DNA of 64,000 bases from Oscillospiraceae bacterium. Lineage in GTDB: Bacteria > Bacillota > Clostridia > Oscillospirales > Oscillospiraceae. Position numbers and translations under genes: made by a program. The stretch spans positions 124,001-188,000 of the forward strand of contig JAFQCX010000008.1 in assembly GCA_017416245.1 (NCBI GenBank). Direction: 5' to 3'. Shown here in pieces: positions 1 through 8,318 of this stretch; the first letter of the stretch is position 1, and every line of letters begins with the position of its first letter. The notes below the pieces were generated by a model. The model did no database searches and was not told the DNA's origin. It saw nothing but the letters and a program-made list of their open reading frames with translations.

Positions 1-1
1 T

Positions 2-298
2 CAGCGGGGCGAGTCTGCGGATATCATTCGGGCGCAAACCAAGCTGATCGCTTTTCGCTGCAACAGTGTGGTTGCAAAATCTTCCTATTCTATAGACAGC
101 GATGAAAAGGGCGGCTGTTCTATGGTCGTAGGGTCAGACGGAAAAATCCTGCAGGATATGGGCAAGACAATCGGAAGTATTTCTGCTGACGTGGATCCCC
201 ATAAGAAGCATATGCGCACAGCAGGCTTTGGCGGCAGTATGATTCGCAATGACGATTTTATCAATGCCGGCTTGCGTCCTGATGTTTTTAAAAAATGA
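2..298 (+). CDS. Carbon-nitrogen hydrolase (nitrilase superfamily), C-terminal part
   Basis: The frame is open from the first bases and stops at 296-298, so only the last 98 or so codons are here. The C-terminal pattern fits the nitrilase/omega-amidase/carbamoylase superfamily: an A-x-C-N-S-V-V strand, then a G-G-C-S-M-V-V-G-S-D-G-K-I-L segment matching the usual 'S-x-I-x-x-P-x-G-x-x-L' hairpin near the end of the fold. Members hydrolyse non-peptide C-N bonds of small amides or nitriles in the cytosol. The catalytic Glu and Cys lie upstream of the window, so substrate and activity cannot be judged. A GTG at 68 could be mistaken for a start, but the homology runs upstream of it. Confidence 0.7.
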   Translation, partial: QRGESADIIRAQTKLIAFRCNSVVAKSSYSIDSDEKGGCSMVVGSDGKILQDMGKTIGSISADVDPHKKHMRTAGFGGSMIRNDDFINAGLRPDVFKK

Positions 299-361
299 AA
301 CATCTTCCGGTGACATATGCGAAAAGCCGGGCCAGGGCCTAAATTATTTTTCAAATAGGCA

Positions 362-390
362 TTGCTATTTTTTGCTTGGTGCAGTATAAT
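362..390 (+). promoter_or_regulatory. Sigma-A-type promoter for the ferredoxin gene
   Basis: TTGCTA at 362-367, a 17-base spacer, and a perfect TATAAT at 385-390. The start codon follows 37 bases later, with an AAAGGAGA Shine-Dalgarno between. Confidence 0.75.
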
Positions 391-427
391 AAATGAAAAT
401 ATATGAGATAAAGGAGAATTCTTTTCT

Positions 428-814
428 ATGAAGAAGCTCGCAGTAAAAAAAGATGCCCAATGTATGGCTTGCCTGGAGTGCGTGAGCGCTTGCTCCAAGG
501 CTTTCTATAAGGAGTTCCATCAGGATCTGTCCTGCATCAAAATTGTGGAAAAGAACGGCGCAGCCAAGCCTATGGTCTGTATCCAGTGCGGCAAGTGCGC
601 AAAGGTCTGTGAGGCCGGAGCCATCACCCAGAACCCCAAGACCGGTGTTTATATGATCAATAAGAAGCTGTGTACCTCCTGTGGCAAGTGTGTTGAGGTT
701 TGCCCCATGAAGGTTATGGTCGCTCCTGAGGAAGGTCCTACCAGCAAATGTATCGCTTGCGGCATCTGTGTAAAGGCCTGTCCTATGGAGATCCTGGAGA
801 TCGTGGAGAAATAA
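428..814 (+). CDS. Four-cluster 4Fe-4S ferredoxin-type protein
   Basis: A 128-residue soluble electron carrier or electron-transfer subunit. It holds four complete C-x2-C-x2-C-x3-C motifs at residues 12-22, 51-61, 82-92 and 108-118, enough for four [4Fe-4S] clusters; the last two are followed by proline as in bacterial ferredoxins. No other domain is present. The arrangement resembles HycB/HydN-type polyferredoxins and the iron-sulfur subunits of anaerobic oxidoreductases, but no catalytic partner lies next to it, so the redox partner is unknown. It has its own promoter and a strong terminator, so it is monocistronic. Good Shine-Dalgarno AAAGGAGA upstream of the ATG. Confidence 0.85.
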   Translation: MKKLAVKKDAQCMACLECVSACSKAFYKEFHQDLSCIKIVEKNGAAKPMVCIQCGKCAKVCEAGAITQNPKTGVYMINKKLCTSCGKCVEVCPMKVMVAPEEGPTSKCIACGICVKACPMEILEIVEK

Positions 815-828
815 AATTCTACATAGAA

Positions 829-859
829 ACAGTCGGGTGTTTGCCCGACTGTTTTTTTG
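829..859 (+). terminator. Intrinsic terminator after the ferredoxin gene
   Basis: Nine-base perfect stem, 829-837 paired with 844-852, six-base loop, followed by a run of seven T. Sits 15 bases after the ferredoxin stop. Confidence 0.9.
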
Positions 860-888
860 TGTAAACGCAATTTTAGCGGTTGTAATAA

Positions 889-917
889 TTGCATATTGTA
901 ACGAAATATGATATACT
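889..917 (+). promoter_or_regulatory. Promoter for murB (murB-whiA-dnaE transcript)
   Basis: TTGCAT at 889-894, 17-base spacer, TATACT at 912-917 preceded by TGA, giving an extended -10. Located 29 bases upstream of the chosen murB ATG. Confidence 0.7.
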
Positions 918-945
918 GTTAATAATCATACGCCCGGAGGAGTTT

Positions 946-1857
946 ATGACAATTATGACAGCTTTTCAGCAGAAAATAACCGAATTATTGCCACAAATTG
1001 AACTCAATCTGGAGGAATCCCTTGCTAAGCACACATCCTTCCGGATCGGTGGTCCTGCGGAAGTAATGGCATTTCCCAAAACCGGAGCAGAACTTAGCGA
1101 AATTTTAAAAACGTCCGCTTTGTTGGACTGTAAACCTGTTATCTTAGGAGCAGGAACTAATATACTGGCGCCGGATGCCGGTGTCAGGGGACTGGTTATC
1201 TGTCTGCGAAACCTGCAGGAAACCTTGGAAAGACTTGATGATTCACACATTCGTGTTTCTGCAGGTGTGAGTATGGCCAGATGCGCCACCTTTGCTGCTA
1301 ACCTTGGCCTTTCAGGCCTGGAATTCGCCCACGGTATCCCGGGCTCTGTAGGCGGCGGTGTGTATATGAATGCCGGTGCCTACGGCGGTGAGATCTGTCA
1401 GGTCTGCACAGAGGTAGAAGTGATGGACTTAAGCGGCAACAGGCGCGTGCTGACAGGGGAGGAGATGGACTTTTCCTACCGGCATAGCCGATTGGAGGGC
1501 ACAGGCGATATCGTGCTTAGCGTAACCTTTGCCCTGACAAAGAAACCTTCTGAGGAGATCCACGAGGTTATGCAGGATTTAATGACCCGCCGCAGAAGTT
1601 CCCAACCCTTGGATCTGCCCTCTGCCGGCTCTGCCTTTAAACGGCCCGTAGGCGGTTATGCTGCAGCGCTTATCGATCAGACCGGCCTTAAGGGCTATCG
1701 CGTAGGCAGCGCAGCAGTATCACAGAAGCACGCAGGTTTCGTAGTAAATCTGGGCGGCGCAACATCTGAAGATGTAAAGCAGCTGTTACGGGATGTTTCT
1801 CAAAAAGTATTTGATGCAACAGGAATTTCCCTGGAGCCGGAAATCCGAATTTGGTAG
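946..1857 (+). CDS. murB: UDP-N-acetylenolpyruvoylglucosamine reductase (MurB)
   Basis: Reduces enolpyruvyl-UDP-GlcNAc to UDP-MurNAc with NADPH and FAD, an early cytosolic step of peptidoglycan synthesis. The 303-residue length fits the Gram-positive type. Visible are the FAD-site G-A-G-T-N (68-72), H-G-I-P-G-S (129-134), the P-S-A-G-S-A-F segment carrying the proton-donor serine (Ser229) and a C-terminal S-L-E-P-E with the conserved Glu297. The reading frame is open from 889, but the ATG at 946 is preferred: GGAGGAG lies just upstream, and 889 overlaps the -35 box. An ATG at 955 is also possible. First gene of murB-whiA-dnaE. Confidence 0.95.
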   Translation: MTIMTAFQQKITELLPQIELNLEESLAKHTSFRIGGPAEVMAFPKTGAELSEILKTSALLDCKPVILGAGTNILAPDAGVRGLVICLRNLQETLERLDDSHIRVSAGVSMARCATFAANLGLSGLEFAHGIPGSVGGGVYMNAGAYGGEICQVCTEVEVMDLSGNRRVLTGEEMDFSYRHSRLEGTGDIVLSVTFALTKKPSEEIHEVMQDLMTRRRSSQPLDLPSAGSAFKRPVGGYAAALIDQTGLKGYRVGSAAVSQKHAGFVVNLGGATSEDVKQLLRDVSQKVFDATGISLEPEIRIW

Positions 1858-1873
1858 AAAGGAGCATAGCGCC

Positions 1874-2785
1874 ATGGCGACTTCGTTTTCAGGCAATGCA
1901 AAGGCAGAGATCTGCCGTTATATTCCCGCAAAGCATTGCTGCGCCCTGGCAGAGTGCTTTGGAATCCTACTGTTTTGCAATAGCTTTCAGGGGGATAATA
2001 TTCGAATCATCACGGAAAGCCGGGAATTTGCGCAGATTCTGCCCAAATTGTTCAAAAGGGCTTTTGGGGTAGCGTTTGATCAAATGCCCAATGACGCAAC
2101 CACAGGAAAGCTTGTCTTTCAGATTACAGATCAAGAAAAGATCCACCGCATTATGACCTGCTACGGGTTTGATGCGAAGGATACCCTTTCTCTGCATATC
2201 AACCTGCCGGTGGTGGAGGAGGACTGCTGCAAGGCATCCTTTCTGAAGGGCGCATTCCTGGCCGGCGGTTCTGTGACAGACCCTGCCAAGGGTTATCATA
2301 TGGAGTTTACCACCACCCACAGCAGTGTGGCGCGGGAGTGCGATAGCTTATTGCAGGAGAGCATCGGCTTTCAGCCTAAATATACGGTTCGCGGCGGCAA
2401 CAGAGTGCTGTATCTCAAGCAAAGCGATTTAATATCCGATTGCCTGACTTATTTAGGCGCCCACATTTCCGCTATGGGCATTATGGAGGCCAAGCTGGAA
2501 AAGGAACTGAATAACAAGGTCAATCGCCGCTGTAACTGCGACGATGCCAACACCTCCAAGGTGGTGGAGGCAGCCCAGGAGCAGCTGTCTGCCATTCGCA
2601 TTCTCAGAGAGAATGGAGCTTTTCAAAATTTACCGGCCAAGCTGCAGCAGGCGGCCTGTGCCAGAGAGGAAAACCCCGAAGCGTCCTTGTCGGAGCTGGC
2701 AGTTCTGATGCAGCCGCCGATCAGCAAGCCCGCTATGAATCACCGGCTTCAGAAGCTGGTGCAATTATCTCAGGAGGAAAAGTAA
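1874..2785 (+). CDS. whiA: DNA-binding protein WhiA
   Basis: A 303-residue WhiA with the usual two parts: an N-terminal pair of degenerate LAGLIDADG-like domains (the F-L-K-G-A-F-L-A-G-G-S signature is at 123-133) and a C-terminal helix-turn-helix domain, roughly 220-303. In Gram-positives WhiA binds the nucleoid and affects division and chromosome segregation; in actinomycetes it is a sporulation regulator. It has no nuclease activity in characterised members. Start: the ATG at 1874 has AAAGGAG nine bases upstream; earlier in-frame starts lie inside murB. The stop abuts the dnaE ATG directly, so the two are translationally linked. Confidence 0.93.
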   Translation: MATSFSGNAKAEICRYIPAKHCCALAECFGILLFCNSFQGDNIRIITESREFAQILPKLFKRAFGVAFDQMPNDATTGKLVFQITDQEKIHRIMTCYGFDAKDTLSLHINLPVVEEDCCKASFLKGAFLAGGSVTDPAKGYHMEFTTTHSSVARECDSLLQESIGFQPKYTVRGGNRVLYLKQSDLISDCLTYLGAHISAMGIMEAKLEKELNNKVNRRCNCDDANTSKVVEAAQEQLSAIRILRENGAFQNLPAKLQQAACAREENPEASLSELAVLMQPPISKPAMNHRLQKLVQLSQEEK

Positions 2786-5700
2786 ATGAGCTTTGTACAC
2801 TTACATTTGCATACAGAATACAGCCTCCTGGACGGCGCTTGCCGAATCGAAGGTCTGATGGACAGAGTCAAGGAGCTGGGGCAGTCTGCCGTTGCCATTA
2901 CCGACCACGGTGTTATGTACGGCTGTATTGACTTCTATAAAGCGGCAAAATCTGCCGGCGTCAAGCCCATTATTGGGTGCGAGGTATACGTTGCCCCGCG
3001 CAATATGTCCGACAGAGTTCACGGCATCGATAACGACCCCTACCATTTGGTGCTTCTGTGTAAGGACCGCACAGGCTATGAAAACCTGTGCTATCTGGTA
3101 TCACAGGCCTTTATGCAGGGCTTTTACGGAAAACCCAGAGTGGATCTGGCGCTGCTACGAGAGCGCCATGAGGGCCTCATTGCCACCTCTGCCTGCCTGG
3201 CAGGCGCTATTCCCCAAAGACTTTTGCAGGAGGATTATGATGCCGCCAAGGCATATGCCCTGGAGTTGGCAGATATCTTTGGTGAGGACAATTTCTACTT
3301 AGAGCTGCAGGATCACGGCATTGCCGAGCAAACCCCTGTAAATCAAGGAGTAATGCGCATTGCCAGAGAAACCGGCCTGCCCTTGATCGTTACCAACGAT
3401 GCCCACTATCTGCGCAGAGAGGATGCCAAAATGCAGGATGTTCTTCTGTGCGTGCAAACCGGCAAGACGGTGGACGATCCCAACCGAATGAAGTTCCAAA
3501 CCGAGGAGTTTTATTTAAAGAGTGAGGATGAGCTTCGTCAGCTATTCCCGGGTTGTGACGAAGCCTTTGAAAATACACAGAAAATTGCAGACCGCTGCAA
3601 TTTGGAGTTCGTTTTCAACGAGTACCATTTGCCATCTTTCCCCGTGCCGGAAGGCTTCACCAACGAGGCATATTTCCGCAAGCTCTGTGAAGACGGCTTC
3701 CGTGAGCGGTACGAAAATCCCCCCGAGAGCTATCGGGAACGCTTGGAATATGAAATCGGCGTTATCAGCCGTATGGGCTATGTGAACTACTACCTGATCG
3801 TATGGGACTTTATACGCTACGCCAAGGAGCAGGGGATTCCCGTAGGTCCGGGACGTGGCTCCGGCGCGGCATCTATCGTTGCCTACTGTATGCACATTAC
3901 CGAAGTAGACCCCATGAAGTACGCGCTGATTTTCGAGCGATTCCTGAATCCTGAGCGTGTCAGTATGCCCGACTTCGATACGGACTTCTGCCAGGAACGC
4001 AGAGGAGAAGTGATCGACTACGTTATGGAGAAATACGGCGCAGACCACGTGGCGCAGATCGCTACCTTCGGTACGATGGCTGCCCGTGGCGCGATCCGCG
4101 ATGTGGGCAGAGCGCTGAATTTCACCTATGCGGAAACAGATGTGGTTGCTAAATTGGTGCCTGCCACAGTGCATATCACCCTAAAAGAGGCGTTGGAGGT
4201 ATCTCCCAAGCTTAAGGAGATGTATGACGCGGATGAACGGGTAAAAACACTCATTGATACCGCAATGAGCCTGGAGGGTATGCCGAGAAACACCTCCACC
4301 CACGCCGCAGGTGTGGTAATTACCGCCCAGCCTGTCCATACTTACGTACCCCTTTCCCGCAACGACGATACCACCGTCACCCAGTATACTATGACCACCA
4401 TAGAGGAACTGGGTCTTCTGAAGATGGACTTTTTGGGCTTGCGCAACCTGACGGTCATCGAGGACGCAGAGCGCCAGATCCGCCTGTTAGAGCCGGACTT
4501 CGATATTGATAAAGTGCCGGATAATGACCCGGAAACCTTTGGGATGCTTGCCGAGGGCAAGACACAGGGTGTGTTTCAGCTGGAATCTGCGGGCATTACA
4601 GGCGTGTGTGTCAATATGAAGCCCACTTCCATAGAAGATATGACGGCTATTGTTGCCCTTTACCGCCCCGGCCCAATGGATTCCATTCCTACCTTTATCG
4701 CCAACAAGCACGATCATAGGAAGATCCGCTATAAGACTCCCTTGCTGGAGCCGATACTGAAGGTCACCTACGGCTGTATCGTCTACCAGGAGCAGGTCAT
4801 TGAGATCTTCCGCAGCCTGGGCGGCTATACTATGGGACAAGCTGATAACATCCGCCGCGCCATCTCCAAAAAGAAGATGCACGTGATCGATGCGGAACGC
4901 ACCGTGTTTGTCTACGGTGATGAAAAGCAGGGAATTCCCGGCGCAGTTGCCAAGGGTGTGCCGGAGCAGGTCGCCCAGTCCATCTATGATGAGATCGTTG
5001 CCTTCGCCAACTACGCATTTAATAAGGCTCACGCAGTTTGCTACGCGGTGGTATCCTACCAAACCGCTTACCTGAAATGCCATTATCCCAAGCAATATAT
5101 GGCTGCGCTGATGACCTCCGTGCTGGATTCTGCCACCAAGATCTCCGGCTATATTGCCGAGTGTAAAGACTTGGGGATCGCGACCCTGCCGCCTGATGTG
5201 AATCACTCCATAGACAGCTTTGCGGTGGAGGGAGATTCCATTCGTTTCGGTCTTGGCGCGGTGAAAAATGTAGGCAGAGGTCTTATCCGCAGTATGGTTG
5301 CCAAGCGGACGCAGGATGGCCCGTTCCAGTCGCTGGAGGATTTTATTCAGCGAATGGGTGACGAGCTGAACAAGCGCGCTCTTGAGAACTTCATCAAGTG
5401 CGGCGCTATGGACTGCTTTGGCCACCATCGCAGCGAGATGCTCGCAGTGTTCGATACTATGATGGATTCCATTGCCGCGTCCCGTAAAAAGAATCTGGAC
5501 GGGCAGATCGGTCTGTTTGAGATGCTGCAGGATACGGAGAACGCGGTTGCAATTCCCATCCCCAAGCTGAATGAGATGAACAAGGCAGACCTGATGCTGA
5601 TGGAGAAGGAAACCACAGGCATTTATCTGTCGGGTCACCCTATGGACGATTACCGTCACCTGCTGAAGGGCACACACGTTGTACCGATCGGCTCCCTTAT

Positions 5701-6235
5701 GGATGAGGAAAACACCTATCAGGACGATCAAATCGTTAGTGTTGCAGGTGTTGTGCAAACCATCAAAATGAAGACCACCCGCAACAATTCTATGATGGCA
5801 TACGTGACCTTAGAGGATGATACCGCATCCATCGAAATGCTGGCATTTTCCAATGTACTGAACCAGTACGGCGGGTATCTGAAGGAAAATCAGCCTGTGG
5901 TCATTGTGGGCAGACTCTCTATGCGGGATGACAAGGAGCCCCAAATTGTCATCAATCGGGCGCGGCCTATGTCCGACTTTGCCAATCAGCGACCTGAGGA
6001 GGAGCCTGCCCGCGAAACTGTAAAAACGGGCACATTGTATCTGCGTCTTCCCGGTGAGGAAGGACCGCTGTTTGGTAAGATCCGCGCTATTTTGAATATG
6101 TTCCCGGGACAATCTCAAGTGGTTGTCTACTTTGCAGATACCAAGCAAAGACGGGGCAGCACCTGCGCATTGGACAGCCGTATGCTCACGGAGCTGAACA
6201 ATGTGCTGGGGCAGGAGAATGTTGTTATAAAATGA
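2786..6235 (+). CDS. dnaE: DNA polymerase III subunit alpha (DnaE)
   Basis: Replicative-type C-family DNA polymerase, 1149 residues. An N-terminal PHP domain opens with H-L-H-T-E-Y-S-L-L-D-G (7-17). The polymerase core shows P-G-R-G-S-G near 354 and P-D-F-D-T-D-F at 395-401, giving catalytic Asp398 and Asp400, with the third acidic residue at Asp548 in K-M-D-F-L-G-L-R. A helix-hairpin-helix and an OB-fold domain follow towards the C-terminus. In Clostridia DnaE works with a second polymerase, PolC, and is thought to extend primers. The ATG follows the whiA stop with no gap; the Shine-Dalgarno AGGAGGAAA lies inside whiA. It is often found next to whiA in clostridia. Confidence 0.96.
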   Translation: MSFVHLHLHTEYSLLDGACRIEGLMDRVKELGQSAVAITDHGVMYGCIDFYKAAKSAGVKPIIGCEVYVAPRNMSDRVHGIDNDPYHLVLLCKDRTGYENLCYLVSQAFMQGFYGKPRVDLALLRERHEGLIATSACLAGAIPQRLLQEDYDAAKAYALELADIFGEDNFYLELQDHGIAEQTPVNQGVMRIARETGLPLIVTNDAHYLRREDAKMQDVLLCVQTGKTVDDPNRMKFQTEEFYLKSEDELRQLFPGCDEAFENTQKIADRCNLEFVFNEYHLPSFPVPEGFTNEAYFRKLCEDGFRERYENPPESYRERLEYEIGVISRMGYVNYYLIVWDFIRYAKEQGIPVGPGRGSGAASIVAYCMHITEVDPMKYALIFERFLNPERVSMPDFDTDFCQERRGEVIDYVMEKYGADHVAQIATFGTMAARGAIRDVGRALNFTYAETDVVAKLVPATVHITLKEALEVSPKLKEMYDADERVKTLIDTAMSLEGMPRNTSTHAAGVVITAQPVHTYVPLSRNDDTTVTQYTMTTIEELGLLKMDFLGLRNLTVIEDAERQIRLLEPDFDIDKVPDNDPETFGMLAEGKTQGVFQLESAGITGVCVNMKPTSIEDMTAIVALYRPGPMDSIPTFIANKHDHRKIRYKTPLLEPILKVTYGCIVYQEQVIEIFRSLGGYTMGQADNIRRAISKKKMHVIDAERTVFVYGDEKQGIPGAVAKGVPEQVAQSIYDEIVAFANYAFNKAHAVCYAVVSYQTAYLKCHYPKQYMAALMTSVLDSATKISGYIAECKDLGIATLPPDVNHSIDSFAVEGDSIRFGLGAVKNVGRGLIRSMVAKRTQDGPFQSLEDFIQRMGDELNKRALENFIKCGAMDCFGHHRSEMLAVFDTMMDSIAASRKKNLDGQIGLFEMLQDTENAVAIPIPKLNEMNKADLMLMEKETTGIYLSGHPMDDYRHLLKGTHVVPIGSLMDEENTYQDDQIVSVAGVVQTIKMKTTRNNSMMAYVTLEDDTASIEMLAFSNVLNQYGGYLKENQPVVIVGRLSMRDDKEPQIVINRARPMSDFANQRPEEEPARETVKTGTLYLRLPGEEGPLFGKIRAILNMFPGQSQVVVYFADTKQRRGSTCALDSRMLTELNNVLGQENVVIK

Positions 6236-6236
6236 C

Positions 6237-6265
6237 TTTCCATTTCCTGACAAATATGTTACAAT
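6237..6265 (+). promoter_or_regulatory. Possible promoter for the lipoprotein/two-component operon
   Basis: TTTCCA at 6237-6242, 17-base spacer, TACAAT at 6260-6265 preceded by TGT (extended -10). The -35 box is weak. It starts just after the dnaE stop, 21 bases before the next GTG. Confidence 0.5.
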
Positions 6266-6285
6266 ACTAAGAAGGGGGTGTTACC

Positions 6286-7608
6286 GTGAGAAATGGAATA
6301 AAGCGCCTGTTTTGTCTGCTTATGGTAGCACTGAGCTTAAGTGGCTGTTCCATGCGGACAGTGGACCAAATGTATATGCTTCCCAAGCGTTCAAAGGACT
6401 ATAGCAACCTGCAATCCGCTATCGACAAGGCAATGGCAGGGCTGGAGTTTTGCGCCCCTCTAAGTGGGGACAATCAGCAAACAGTCCAAATTGCCGATGT
6501 AGATGGCGACGAGCAGCAGGAGTATCTGGTGTTTGCCAAGGGAAGCTCTGAAATTCCTTTGCGTGTGCTGGTTTTTGACAGACAGGAAGAGGGATTCCTC
6601 CATATTGACACAATTGAAAGCAACGGCACGGCTTTCGACCAGGTAGAATATATCCAAATGGACGATAAGCCCGGCGTTGAGCTTGTGGTGGGTCGCCAGC
6701 TCAGCGATCAGCTGATGCGCTCCGTTTCCATTTACACGTTTTCCGGCGGTGAAGCAGAGCAGCTGGTTACCACCAACTATCGGAAATTCGTCACATTGGA
6801 TATCAATGACGATGGTTATTATGAACTGTTTCTTCTGCGACCCGGTCAAACAGAAACCGACAATGGTGTTGCAGAGCTTTACAGTATGAAAAACGGGATC
6901 ATGGCGCGTTCCAACGAGGTGAATATGTCCTGCCCCGTTGACCAGCTGAAGCGAATCCTGGTAGGTAAGCTTTTGGATAATAAAACGGCAGTGTATGTTG
7001 CCAGCACGGTGGAAGACACCTCTCTGATCACAGATGTCTATACCCAAAACGGTGAAAAGCTCACCAACGTGAGCCTTTCCAAGGATTCGGGCACCAGCGT
7101 CCAAACATTGCGAAACTATTATGTTTACGCTGACGACATTGATGATGATACGGTGGTGGAATTGCCCCGCCTTGTGCCGATGATTCCCCTTGACTCAACG
7201 AATGCTCCCGAGCGAAGTGACTTGATTTTGTGGTATGCGCTGAGCAGCGACGGTGCTGTTACGGAAAAGCAGCATACCTATTACGATTCCACAGGCGGCT
7301 GGTACTTGGAGATCGATAACGAATTGGCGCCTCGCATCACGGTAGAACGGCAATCAAGTGTATTTGCCTTCTATCTTTGGAAAGAGGACTATTCCGCAGC
7401 GCAAAAGCTTATGACGGTCTACACTCTGACCGGGCAGAATCGAGAGGAACAAAGCGTGGAAAGCGGACGGTTTATTCTCTTAAAAACAGATACAGTGACC
7501 TACGCAGCCAGCTTGGATGCTGCGGCGGCCAACTACAATATCACCCAACAGAGCATGATTCAAGATTTTTACCTGATCCACAGGGATTGGAACACAGGTG
7601 AAATGTAA
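6286..7608 (+). CDS. Lipoprotein with Asp-rich (FG-GAP-like) repeats
   Basis: A 440-residue secreted lipoprotein: basic N-terminus, hydrophobic stretch 8-19 and a lipobox L-S-G-C at 18-21, so Cys21 would be lipidated and the protein anchored outside the membrane. The body has at least three D-x-D-x-D-G-type segments followed by a short beta-rich stretch: D-V-D-G-D-E at 71-76, D-I-N-D-D-G at 172-177 and D-D-I-D-D-D at 283-288. These look like FG-GAP/VCBS propeller blades, whose acidic loops often bind calcium; that is inference. GTG start with AAGGGGG upstream. It directly precedes a two-component pair, so it could feed or respond to that sensor. No known family name can be given. Confidence 0.75.
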   Translation: MRNGIKRLFCLLMVALSLSGCSMRTVDQMYMLPKRSKDYSNLQSAIDKAMAGLEFCAPLSGDNQQTVQIADVDGDEQQEYLVFAKGSSEIPLRVLVFDRQEEGFLHIDTIESNGTAFDQVEYIQMDDKPGVELVVGRQLSDQLMRSVSIYTFSGGEAEQLVTTNYRKFVTLDINDDGYYELFLLRPGQTETDNGVAELYSMKNGIMARSNEVNMSCPVDQLKRILVGKLLDNKTAVYVASTVEDTSLITDVYTQNGEKLTNVSLSKDSGTSVQTLRNYYVYADDIDDDTVVELPRLVPMIPLDSTNAPERSDLILWYALSSDGAVTEKQHTYYDSTGGWYLEIDNELAPRITVERQSSVFAFYLWKEDYSAAQKLMTVYTLTGQNREEQSVESGRFILLKTDTVTYAASLDAAAANYNITQQSMIQDFYLIHRDWNTGEM

Positions 7609-7628
7609 GAGGTATATAAGAGGTATAC

Positions 7629-8318
7629 ATGATGAAAAAAGTACTGATTTTGGAAGATGAATTGAATATTCGAAGCTTTGTGGTGATCAACCTGAAGCGC
7701 GCCGGCTATGATGCCATTGAGGCAGGAACCGGTACGGAGGCTTTGGAAAAGCTGAATCGCTATCCGGACATCGGCGTTGCGATCCTTGATGTGATGCTGC
7801 CGGACATTGATGGCTTTGAGGTGTGCCGGAGAATTCGCGCCACCAACAAGCAAATGGGCATTATTATGCTCACTGCCCGCACCCAGGAGATGGACAAGGT
7901 AACAGGACTTATGACCGGCGCGGACGACTATGTAACAAAGCCCTTTTCTCCTGCGGAGCTGACAGCGCGAATCGATGCGCTCTATCGCCGGATCGGTGGT
8001 GACAGCGGCATAGATTCCGAGCTGATCAGCCAGGGCCCCTTCGTAATGAACACCCGAAATCACACTCTGGAAAAGAACGGGAACCGTATCCGGCTGACCC
8101 AGGTGGAATACGCGATTTTGAAGCTCTTTATGCAGAATCCCGGCAGAGCCTTGTCCCGCGAAGACATTCTGTCCGCGGTTTGGGGCAGAGATTACGAGGG
8201 CGAATTGAAAATTGTGGACGTAAATATCCGCCGCTTGCGGATCAAAATTGAGGACGATACAGCCAACCCCTCCTACATTACAACAGTTTGGGGCTTTGGC
8301 TATAAGTGGGGCGCATGA
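7629..8318 (+). CDS. OmpR/PhoB-family response regulator
   Basis: Two domains: a receiver (residues 1-120) with the acidic pair Glu9/Asp10, phosphoacceptor Asp54 in A-I-L-D-V-M-L-P-D, Thr82 and Lys104 in V-T-K-P-F; and a C-terminal winged-helix DNA-binding domain (about 130-229) with the family's recognition helix region V-D-V-N-I-R-R-L-R. It binds promoter DNA after phosphorylation by its partner kinase, encoded next with a four-base ATGA overlap. An alternative start three bases downstream (ATG 7632) cannot be excluded. The targets cannot be read from this window. Confidence 0.93.
   Translation: MMKKVLILEDELNIRSFVVINLKRAGYDAIEAGTGTEALEKLNRYPDIGVAILDVMLPDIDGFEVCRRIRATNKQMGIIMLTARTQEMDKVTGLMTGADDYVTKPFSPAELTARIDALYRRIGGDSGIDSELISQGPFVMNTRNHTLEKNGNRIRLTQVEYAILKLFMQNPGRALSREDILSAVWGRDYEGELKIVDVNIRRLRIKIEDDTANPSYITTVWGFGYKWGA

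Noticed and set aside
428..814. Hydrogenase small iron-sulfur subunit (HycB)
   Set aside because: The cysteine layout allows it, but no hydrogenase or formate dehydrogenase gene is adjacent, so only ferredoxin-type is claimed.
4487..5758. 423-codon minus-strand open frame opposite dnaE
   Set aside because: Antisense shadow of a universal gene.
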